A stretch of 64,000 nt of DNA, taken from Leguminivora glycinivorella (taxonomy: Eukaryota; Arthropoda; Insecta; Lepidoptera; Tortricidae). The notes beneath the pieces are model-generated. The model worked only from the letters and a program-made list of their open reading frames with translations, did no database searches and had not been told where the DNA came from. The stretch's first letter is position 1. Each line of letters starts with the position of its first letter. Where the stretch lies: NCBI RefSeq assembly GCF_023078275.1, contig NC_062990.1:12105549-12169548 (forward strand), in the 5' to 3' direction. The position numbers and the translations under genes were made by a program. This document shows positions 12,301 to 24,300 of this stretch, one piece after another.

Positions 12301-15300
12301 GTTAAAGGCTTACTTTGCTATTCGAAAACAGATAGCAAAATTGCATTTTATCCACAAGAGTGCAAAGTAATTTCATACAAATTTCAACTTGATGTCTTAT
12401 TAAGCTGGCTCTTAGAATTTACCTATTAATGATGATTTTGAATCATAAATATTGAATAAATTGATGGATTTGATTTAATTTGATGTTTTATAGTTAGTAT
12501 TTTGTTCGTGTTGGTGTGGTGAAAAATTTTGTGTTTCACTCGGTGGCAAAGTTTGTTTAACCTTCGTGCCTTGAAACCCTCGCAACGCTCAAGATTCCAC
12601 TTTTTGAACCACTCGCTATGCTCGCGGTTCAATATTGGAATCTTTCGCTTGCTCGGGTATCAATTGGCACGTGCGGTTAAACAACTACTTTGCCCCCTTG
12701 TAAAACAAATAACTATTGTGATTGATGCGGAAGAAAAGCCGATACCATTGGCTTTTACAGCCATCACAACTGATGTAAGCTGTAGACTGCCTCCTCAGGG
12801 TACCTCATTACTTTAGTTGCTGCAACTGTCATCTGCAAAGATGCTAAGGCCGATGATGATGATATTTATAACGATTTGACTCACGACTTTTTCTGCTTAG
12901 TGCAAAAAAGTCCTTATTGCAAATTAAGCATTAAAGACCCTAAAGTCTCTCAAATAAAAATGATAATTGTTTATTCTGCAGAACACAATCGATTCGGCAT
13001 CCATCAAGGAGAATACCGTACGGATCGCCCAAATGCAGGTAAGTTTTGAACTCTCAATAAAATACAGACCCAGTGTTTTGACTTAAAATGTGTTGCGAAG
13101 TAATTGCAATTATAAATTAATCTAGAGCAGAGCCCAACTGGGGTAGTACCTCCGCCTTACAGAAGACCGCAGCCAAATAGCACTAGACCCTACTCATAGT
13201 GTTGTGTTCCTGCCGGTGAGTAAGGCTGCCAGAGCTCAACGAGGGTGCGGTGTGCTGATGACGGGAGGACTTACGGAACTAACTTGTTCCGTCTATTGTC
13301 CTTTGAGTCGTCGGCAACCCGAATCCTCCTTAGAACTTGTACACTCCTTTTTGGTGTGAACTTAACACAGCAAAAGGGAATGTACAAGTTTCTAATGGGG
13401 TGGCAACGCGCATGTGACTCTGTTTGAGTTGCAGGCGTCCATAGGTTACGGTGACCGCTTTACATCAGGCGGGCCGTATGCTTGTTTGCCACCGACGTAG
13501 TATAAAAAAATCTGTTAAATTTATGTTTATAATACTCAATATATTTTCGAGAACAATTATGAGGATAATTTACGAAAACGAGGTGTTAAATATTTGATTG
13601 CACCTACATTAGTGCGTTTTCACATTATCCGATCCGATATCGGATGTCGGAAGGATTTCAATGGAAAAAATCCAAGATGGTGCCGGTAATGTATGGGACA
13701 TCGGTCCTACATCCGATATCGGATAATGTGAAAACGCACTTAGCCGCGAAGCTACGTAGTGAAGTCCAAACGGATTCAAGTCAAGGGTATAAATTCATAT
13801 TGTTCATGTCGCATGAATTTTGACTTTGTTCGTCGCGTTCCATCGGCGACTTTAAAGTTGTATATGGTTTTTGTGTTTTTTTCTTAAAGTGAGATTATAG
13901 TTTGAGCGTGTCTGTGGCAGGTGCAGAGCACAGCGCGGCCCGCGTCCGCGCAGCCAAAACCGGAACCGCGCTCGCGCACCATGACCGCCGGCGCCGCGCG
14001 CCGCTCCACGCACGACCAGCCACCCAAGCTCAGCCCGCCGCCGCCTGCGCCCAGGTGAGACCTGCTGACACACTTGTGTCGCCTGCTGTACTAGTCTCCA
14101 CGCACGACCAGCCACCCAAGCTCAGCCCGCCGCCGCCTGCGCCCAGGTGAGACCTGCTGACACACTTGTGTCGCCTGCTGTACTAGTCTCCACGCACGAC
14201 CAGCCACCCAAGCTCAGCCCGCCGCCGCCTGCGCCCAGGTGAGACCTGCTGACACACTTGTGTCGCCTGCTGTACTAGTCTCCACGCACGACCAGCCACC
14301 CAAGCTCAGCCCGCCGCCGCCTGCGCCCAGGTGAGACCTGCTGACACACTTGTGTCGCCTGCTGTACTAGTCTCCACGCACGACCAGCCACCCAAGCTCA
14401 GCCCGCCGCCGCCTGCGCCCAGGTGAGACCTGCTGACACACTTGTGTCGCCTGCTGTACTAGTCTCCACGCACGACCAGCCACCCAAGCTCAGCCCGCCG
14501 CCGCCTGCGCCCAGGTGAGACCTGCTGACACACTTGTGTCGCCTGCTGTACTAGTCTCCACGCACGACCAGCCACCCAAGCTCAGCCCGCCGCCGCCTGC
14601 GCCCAGGTGAGACCTGCTGACACACTTGTGTCGCCTGCTGTACTAGTCTCCACGCACGACCAGCCACCCAAGCTCAGCCCGCCGCCGCCTGCGCCCAGGT
14701 GAGACCTGCTGACACACTTGTGTCGCCTGCTGTACTAGTCTCCACGCACGACCAGCCACCCAAGCTCAGCCCGCCGCCGCCTGCGCCCAGGTGAGACCTG
14801 CTGACACACTTGTGTCGCCTGCTGTACTAGTCTCCACGCACGACCAGCCACCCAAGCTCAGCCCGCCGCCGCCTGCGCCCAGGTGAGACCTGCTGACACA
14901 CTTGTGTCGCCTGCTGTACTAGTCTCCACGCACGACCAGCCACCCAAGCTCAGCCCGCCGCCGCCTGCGCCCAGGTGAGACCTGCTGACACACTTGTGTC
15001 GCCTGCTGTACTAGTCTCCACGCACGACCAGCCACCCAAGCTCAGCCCGCCGCCGCCTGCGCCCAGGTGAGACCTGCTGACACACTTGTGTCGCCTGCTG
15101 TACTAGTCTCCACGCACGACCAGCCACCCAAGCTCAGCCCGCCGCCGCCTGCGCCCAGGTGAGACCTGCTGACACACTTGTGTCGCCTGCTGTACTAGTC
15201 TCCACGCACGACCAGCCACCCAAGCTCAGCCCGCCGCCGCCTGCGCCCAGGTGAGACCTGCTGACACACTTGTGTCGCCTGCTGTACTAGTCTCCACGCA

Positions 15301-18300
15301 CGACCAGCCGCCCAAGCTCAGCCCGCCGCCGCCTGCGCCCAGGTGAGACCTGCTGACACACTTGTGTCGCCTGCTGTACTAGTCTCCACGCACGACCAGC
15401 CGCCCAAGCTCAGCCCGCCGCCGCCTGCGCCCAGGTGAGACCTGCTGACACACTTGTGTCGCCTGCTGTACTAGTCTCCACGCACGACCAGCCGCCCAAG
15501 CTCAGCCCGCCGCCGCCTGCGCCCAGGTGAGACCTGCTGACACACTTGTGTCGCCTGCTGTACTAGTCTCCACGCACGACCAGCCGCCCAAGCTCAGCCC
15601 GCCGCCGCCTGCGCCCAGGTGAGACCTGCTGACACACTTGTGTCGCCTGCTGTACTAGTCTCCACGCACGACCAGCCGCCCAAGCTCAGCCCGCCGCCGC
15701 CTGCGCCCAGGTGAGAACTGCTGACACACTTGTGTCGCCTGCTGTACTAGTCTCCACGTACGGCCAGCCACCCAAGCTCAGCCTCCGCCGCCTGCGCCCA
15801 GGTGAGAACTGCTGACAGACTTGTGTCGCCGGGTGTACTATACCACCGTCCGCGCATGACGCGCGACCCTGGTCCTGCGGTCAGATGTGTATGCAGGTAG
15901 ACTTGTGTCGCCAAGTGTACTTACTAGAGAAGGCTCTTAAACAGTGGACTATAATACGCACTCGGCCTGCGCCTGCGGTGTTGCTATCGGTTTGCAATAA
16001 GGTTTAATTCGACAAACCTGGTAAGTTACTTTGCTGAGATATCGCGCAGCAAATATTTTAGCCCTTTTTGCCGCAGAGATGAAATAGTGACATAAAAAAA
16101 TCTTTTCATATTTATCTTCTTGTATATGATACATAATTATAGTACTTGGATTTGTGTATTGGTGGTGGTACTTATTTTAATGTACCTGTTATGTAAACTC
16201 ATCGAAATTTATATTATTAAACTAACCGTACATTTATTGATGTTATATTAACAATATAAATTATCTATTTATATGATATTATTTATACATGAAAATATAC
16301 TTTGTACGTGTGACGTAGTGTATTACAAGGTTCGCTCATAACGAAAAATAAAAGTTAGTCTAAGAGGTACTTATGTTTGCAATAAGGACGATTTTATGTA
16401 TTAATTTCAGATAAAACGTGCTTATTGCACTTAAAATATAGGGATGAGCTGAAAAATCGACAAATAATCGCTGTATAACTCTTATCAAATTCCTTTTTTT
16501 TAGTAAGCAGAAGTATCTGTAATAGGCTACTAGACTCGTATCGAATTTAGCACATCAAGTTATTGTTTTCTGTAGTATTTGACTTAAGAAATCAATATTT
16601 ATAGCTTGCGGGGATTAAAAGTGCGTGATGACTGCGTATTTTTAATTAAAGATATGTGTATTTTTTTTTTTAATTATGGATCCGAAAACGGTGTTGGCCA
16701 TTGGAGTGACGTCACATAATTCAAATCAACTATGGAAATTAGAGGTACTAATCTAAACTCCATAGAAGCAACCTCTATTGTATTAAAATTCATAGTCGTT
16801 GCTCAGCTGTGACAGTGTCAAATATTTTTTCTAAATATACTGACGTCATGTCATAGATATTCTATAGATTAATATGGCTGATGTTGTTTTTGCCTGATCA
16901 CGTAAAAGTAAACTTTAAATAATTTTTTTGCAGGTTTTTAAGTCGTAATAAAATATGGTACTGTTTTTTTTCGTTTAATTAGACAGTAATTAATAATATA
17001 AGACATACTTTGAAAAAGGGTCAAGTAGCCTATTGATGTTATTCAAAGAGTTATATTGGCATTATATAAGGAAGATTTTCCACTTTTTAATTTTATTCTG
17101 AGCTAAAAAATGATTGCCTACGCTACGCCACACACTATATATCTAACACAATACACGGCATGTCTAACAATACCTCGCTAACAGCATGCAATTCCTGCAA
17201 TCGGACAGCGCCGCAGCCGAGACGAAGAGCAACGGGAACGGCACCAAGACCCACGTTAAGAGTGCATCGATCAGCTCGGCCACCGGGCAGCCGCCGCTGG
17301 CCGACGCGGCCCAGCATAACGCCTCGGCGAGGGATCTCGCGCAACCTAGGCCCAGGTTGTTTTTGGCACCGTTAGGCTTGTGTTGCATGCTAGAACCGCC
17401 TAAAGTCACTGCAATAGGCTTAACGTTTTTATTCATGTCAATCGACCCGTCACGTCGTTATTTTTGTAGATCGATCCGGGTTGTTGTTAGGATACCTTTT
17501 CTATATGGGACCAATTGTGTCAAACCAATACAAAAGCCAGAAATGAGAGTTAGTCTTAACTTCTTAGGCGCAGGTTCTTTTATAGTATATAGGCTGTTTG
17601 GCACCGCTAGGCTTGTGTTGCATGCTAGAACCGCTTTAGATCACTGCAATAGGCTTAACACGATTTAATTTATGTCAATCGACCCGTCTCGTCGTTAGGA
17701 TCAATTGTTTGTAAGACACTAATTATGGCAAACCAATACTAAAGTCAGAAAATACAGTTAAAGTCCGACATTCGCTCTTGACGCGCGTAATTCGTCCATC
17801 GCGATAGGCTTAACACTGTTTTTTTTTTATATCAATCGATTTGGTTTGTTGTTAGGATCAATTGTCTATATGGGACCAATTGTGTCAAACAAATACAATA
17901 GCCAGAAATGAGAGTTGAAGTCTTACTTCTGCCCTTGACGCGCGTAATCTGGTAGTAAATGGTACCGAAAAACACGTCAAGGTTTCGAAAACAACTATGT
18001 ACTTATTGAGTGCAGTGTTTTTCTTATATAAAGGCATTTTGTATAGCTTCCTTTTTGGGTTATCTTTATTTTATACTAGGTATGGCTATTTGTCAAGTCA
18101 GTATCGGACTAATTCTACCTTTTTAGCTGATGCACGACAGTTTTTTTTGCACTTTATTATTTAGTTTTCGTTTGGCGAATTTTTTTCACGCTTTTTAGCC
18201 GACTGACAAGCACTGATGGTATTTTTTGCTTAGCAGTTTTTTATTTTATTTTCCGTGGAAGTATTTGTCTTTGGTTCTGTTCTGCACTGGTTTTGAAGCA

Positions 18301-21300
18301 GCTTCGAGCTTTTTTACAGCTATAAAAAGGTAAGTGGATTTATTTGGATAAACTACTAACCGTGTGATGGTTTATTTTTATGTTATTGTACTTTTGTACT
18401 TTTTATTTTATACTTATTTTTTTATTTGTGTATTATATTTCATGACTGTTAATTTATGTATGCTTTTCCGTAATTCCATTCTTTGATTCCATTCAAACAT
18501 TTTTACATTTCTCTGTTTTGGACTCCTTACTTGGTTTATTATTTGAGCTCATTTTAATATAAGTTTTAATAGAATAGATTTATCGATAAAAATTGTTAGG
18601 TAGTACTATAGGTTAGGTAGCATCTTTTAAATGGGAATGATTACAAAAACGTTACATGCATATCGACGCTAACGACCAAGATTTAAATCATGACGGTCGT
18701 GGTCAACACTGGCGTTCACGTCTTTCGTGGCCCATTCTCTGAAATCTTCAAATATTGTGTATGAATAGGGATGACGACTACATAAAAAAATGGCATTCTG
18801 TTTAGTCCGTCAGTTAAATCGTCCAAAAATACTGAACACATATTTTTCGCTTTTTCTAATTAATGAAAAAATACAAAGATGAGCATCTAAGTTCCGGAGT
18901 GGGGGCTTGTGACGTCACTTCTTAGTAAAAATTGTACCTGGGCGTGACGTTACGCGAAACTTTAACGCACGGTACCTTCGTCATTTTTCGTTTACGAGAA
19001 AAAAGAAAAAATACGTGTTAAAATTCTTTGATAAGTTAACTGACGGACTGATAGTTTTTTTAGTCGTCTCGCCTATTGTCGGTATTAATCAATGTTGTTT
19101 ATGTTTCCAGCCTGAACACACAGCTGAGCACGACGGCGAGCACGGGCGCGGCGGCGGCGCGGCGTGACTTCCCCAACCAGCTGGTGTTCCCGCGCAACGT
19201 GCCCTCGCGGTCCACCTTCCACTCAGGTGGGTCTCGTATTATGTACACACATTACTCATACTTGTTATGGAGGATTTTTGTTGGCCAAAAGCTGCACTTT
19301 TAGATGGAAGCAAACCGCTTTGCATTGTGATAGTAGACATCATAGTAAACGATTCTTTCCGATTTTTTAGTTTTCAACTATGAATTTATCTGTTTTGATT
19401 TTAAAAAACTCATATATCGACATTGTACATTTTGTTTGTCATTCTTTGAAGTTATTCAGTGCGATTATGAAGTTATGCGTGCAGTAAATTTACTTTTTTT
19501 TCTATTTTTTTTAATTACATAAAGCAATACCTTTCATTTGAGATACGTTTTGTCGAAATCGGACGATATGATGAAAAGATAGAATTTTTTTCATTTTCAT
19601 AAAACACGGTCGCTATGACGCTACGGTCGGTCGGCTTCCTAAGGGATGAAATTTCGGGATGAAAATCATTTACTACTTATGATGGTTACTATAATGGTGT
19701 TATGATGGTTAATCTAAGGTTAGCTGGAAGAGATCCCCTACAGGGATAAGTTCGCCTTTGTACCTCTGTTCCTGTAAACTGTATATGAATCTGTTGTACA
19801 CAATAAAGTGATTACTACTACTACTACTATCACCATGCAAAGCGGTTTGCTTCCATTTAAAAGTGCAGCTTTTTTTTTTTATAACTGGTATGAGTACATC
19901 TCGGCTCGTTTCCCTCGCTACTTTCCACGCGACTCGTCCGAAGCGTGATTTATTTATTTATTTATTTAATCAAAAAGTAACACAGCATTACAGTTTACAC
20001 TAAGGAACTGTGAAATTACAAAATACAATACAAATACAACTCGTGCAGGTCAGACGCGGTCGCGCGGCGCGAGCGCGGGCGGCGCGTACGGCGACGGCGG
20101 CTCCCCGCACCAGGCGCGCCCCTCCTTCTTCTCCAAGCTCTCCTCGCGCTTCTCCAAACGGTAAGCACGCACACACACGAACACACACACACGCACACGC
20201 ACGCACACACACACCAGTTAAAGACTCGAGTGCACGCTCGGCTGGGCGGCGCGCGCGGCGTGCATGTCAAACAATAGGCTAGTTTCCTACACTTAGGGCC
20301 GGTTGCATCAAACCGTCTGTCACCGTTAAAGCGTTTGTAAAATTTTATTGTATGGGAAGTTCCATAAACGTCTGCTACGTGACGATGCTGTGTCTGTCAA
20401 ATGTGGTTAATGCAACTGGGCTTTAAACAGTGCACGAAATAAAGCACCACCTAATTAGAAGAAAAATATGGACAGTAGTTACGTTTAAACATAATTTATA
20501 TTTAATAAGAGAAATATATAAAGTAAATGAATTGACAGTGACGTCACTCCTCAGTATTCCATAGTAATTCCATATTAGCAAATCGTTTTGACAGTTCATA
20601 AAAAGAAGCTGATTTGACTAGTAGGAAACTAGCCTATTGAAGCTCATATATGTGTCTTGAGTCGATGTGCGCCAAGCGACCGAGCGTCTATTCCGTCCTT
20701 ACACTGGGAAGGGAATAAGGTCTATCTACAGGATGTCCCGTAAAACGATACCAAAATTAAAAGGGGTAATAGAACATCTAATTAGCATTAAGCGAATTTT
20801 ACCTTAATGTAAATGTCATGGTTTTCGAAATATTGGCACTTTTTTTCTTTACGTTTTATAAATTAAACGGCCAGTATCTCAAAAATTCGCTATGGCAGCT
20901 GATGAGATGTCCTATCACCCCTTTTAATTATGGCGTTGGTTTACGAGGCACCCGGTATATTCAACCCAATCACTCACCCACACACTCATCTTATTTAAAC
21001 CATTTCTAAACCTCATGGCGACCGGATAAGGTCTACCAATGGTCGAATAAATTGGCTAACCTTATAATGTCGCCAAACACACTTAAAACGATTGACAAAT
21101 TGAAACGTTGAAAACTGACGTTTCATTGAGCTGTGTCGTTTAAGTGTCTGTTGTGGTAATCTAAGACGTGATTTTATTAATTTTCTATAATTATCAAAGT
21201 TACCATTCCACGGCAAAAGTAACCTAATAATTGTTAAAAAATGTTTGGATATTTAGTTAAAAACTAAATCAATTCATAATTTTGAGCGATTTAGTCCCAA

Positions 21301-24300
21301 CGACTTGCCAACAACCTCTTGATGTAAACTAATTAAAAAACACTAAACACACTACATATTCATCTAAACTAACATGTAATAACATTGTATAATTTATGTG
21401 GTCGTATATTATTTATTATTATATTCCATACTCGCTACATTGCTTCACGCTGACTTATTCTATCACTTGTATTCTATGCGAGACGTATGTGTTTCTTTAT
21501 AGTAGGTATTTTCTTTCATTTAATATCTACATTTATATAAAACTTCCATCGATTGATTTAAAAGCTGCACAAATATTATACTGAATAAAAAAATATATAA
21601 TGACAAGTGGAGTCGATCTATGAATTATCATTTGATTTTAAATCTGATGAGATGTGCGTTGGGTGAATTTTTATAGTACTCCTCATAAATGGACCGTTTG
21701 TTCTAACGCACCTTTTTATCAAATTTTAAATATCAGTTCATTCGGAACACGAGTGATCCTATAAAGGTTTCGTTATTCCTTTTTGAGGTATGGAACCCTA
21801 AAAATCGTATAATTTTATAAGGAAACACATAAGTCTTTTATTAATAAACAAGGTAGGTCCACTGCCACGCATCAATGTTTGCCCGGCACCGCTTTCCACG
21901 CACACCATCTCACCATCACCTCACCGCATATAGCGTAGACTTGTCTAAGATAGTGTAACAGTGGCGCCCGACTTGGGCCCGATACCAGTTTTAAAGGGTT
22001 GTGGAAAAGACGTACGGGAGTGCTTAAAAGAGCCCGTTTTGAGTGTGCCCGCATGCCGTGGGCGCAGTGGCCGCGGCTCAAAAGGGCTCCCTTCACGAAA
22101 TTTATGTAAATAAAATGTTAACACCATTTTTTCTAAAACACACTTTCTAACTTGTCACTTGATTAACATTCGTATTTGTCTAGTAATTGTGGCTCATTTT
22201 TGTGTTTTTTATACTTTCACTTGTATTTATTTGGTGCTCAATTGTCTCCCTCGAAAGAATCCGAGCTCCGGTTTTATTTTTGTTTTTATTTATTGTTGTG
22301 TTTGGTCTCGCGTCAAATACAGGGGATGCACGATGCTCAAACCTCCTATCTCCCTTTCTCTCAGTAGAACGTACGCACATTCGATTTTATGTACATAATA
22401 CCGTACCTTGGAGTTAGCGCGTAAAATTACCCCCGTGGCTTGTTCTGTGACCGACTTTGCCGACCGTCTTAGTGCATTAGTTGTCAAGCATGTTGTATTC
22501 CCCTTTTTTCTATTGAACGAAATGCTATTTTATTTTTTAATTTCGCTACTTGAAAGTGTGCTACGAGACTGTACTGCCAAGCTTTGAGTGTTGTCCGTAG
22601 ATCGTAGTGCTTAAAATTAGTGACGCGAAACATCGACAACGAAGTAAGTATGTCCGATTCCCGAGAGGTGTACGAACGTTTATTTTATTAAAGTCGCCCT
22701 TCGTGCATCCCCCGTGTTTTACGATTATTTTCACCTAACCGTACGCTTCTACTAACGAATGTCGACGGTCGCGATTATACCAATATTTTAGTACCGATTC
22801 GCTTCTAGTCTTATCCACAACCCTTTTAACTTGAGTGTTGCGACGGACGTGTTTTTTTATTGTTTTTTTTTTTTTTAAACGGAGGGAGTTAGTGAGTGTA
22901 GAAGTATTGTGCATCTTTCGCGCGTTTCGCCATTTGGCTTTGACAAGTGAACAACAAGAATAAAAAAAAGTGAGCCGGAGAGAAGAGGGGGGCGATTCGA
23001 GCGGCGTTCGGTCGAGTCGCTCACCCGTTCCGTTGTACGCAGGTTGAATCAGAACCCGTAAGCGGCGCAGCGACAACACGAAGACTTATGGAGAGTTATT
23101 ATTAAAAATATAGAAAATTTATCGAAAACTACTGTCAAATGTGAAGAGTTTGGCAGAGCGTTTTGTAATACCCTTACGGAATAGACGAAGGTGCGAATTA
23201 CGTCTCGGAATTTGGTCCTTATTTACCGTCCATATTTATAAAAGGTATGTTAGTTCTATAGGGAGTATTACTGCAATGATTTGTCGATAGAGTGCAGTAC
23301 TAGTACACAAAGAAAATAATAACTTTAATATGCCGTAAATAATTTCTAACAAATTTTCACGGACTATGAAAAAATTATGTTGGATCAAGGCGGTTTATTT
23401 ACTGTTTATGCTAGTGGTGTCCTCTAGGCAGAGTTATGTAATATTCCCTATTGATCTTTATGACACAAGAGACTACCCTCGCACCTGAAACTACCCTGTA
23501 AGGGATTTCTTATAGGTTGTTGAAACATTTTCATTGTATTATATTATAACTAATATAAGCGGTCCACTTAGTTGACTTTACGTTTCGAGTTCGATTTATA
23601 TTTAACATAAATAAGAGAACATTGAATCGCGACGACATTTCTTTCTACATGTTATTTTATAGAAATTAATGAAACTATACTTAAAGAAATATATTTTTAC
23701 ACTACAGTGTAAGGTTTTTTATAGAGAACTTCAGAAGTACATAAGGTATTTGATTTGATTGTTTTCGTGAAATGGCATGTAGAGATAAAACTAGTCCCGT
23801 CGCGCCGCATTTCATATTAGCTGTAAGTGCATCGAGTTCTTAGGGTCTAACCAAATGTATCGGCTCAGGAATAAGGCAGAAACTGAGTGAAATTACCTTT
23901 ATGTCTGAGAAATAACCGCGGAAATGACCCCGGCCGAAGCGTCCGTAGACATAGAAAAAATTAAGACAGAGGATATTAAGCAATATCAAAATAACATGTC
24001 ATCATGTTGCACCATCCACACTCATAAGACAAGTCCAGGCGCTGATTTTTTGAAAAAATTAAAACGCGACGCCTATATTAAAGACAAGTTAAAATTTTTA
24101 AAGTACACAAAATTGACTGAGTCCCACGGTAAGCTCAAGAAGGCTTGTATTGTGGGTACTCACACAACGATATATATAATATACAAATACATATATACAT
24201 AGAAAACATCCATAACTCAGGACCATAATATAAAGATACAGCTACTCTATTCGATCTCAATCAGTATTCAGTACCTTTGTAGGTACTGCTTTGTTTCTCC

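Noticed and set aside
14055..15800. 52-nt mini-exons in every 92-bp unit
   Set aside because: Introns would be 40 nt and inclusion of each unit would shift the frame (52 is not a multiple of 3); kept only as a formal possibility.
14004..15843. CRISPR-like or bacterial repeat array
   Set aside because: No unique spacers; the unit is continuous, GC-rich and derived from the neighbouring eukaryotic exon and its donor site.
17160..17184. ATG at 17160 or 17186 as a gene start
   Set aside because: Internal to par-1; phases with exons g and i and composition show an exon, not a start.
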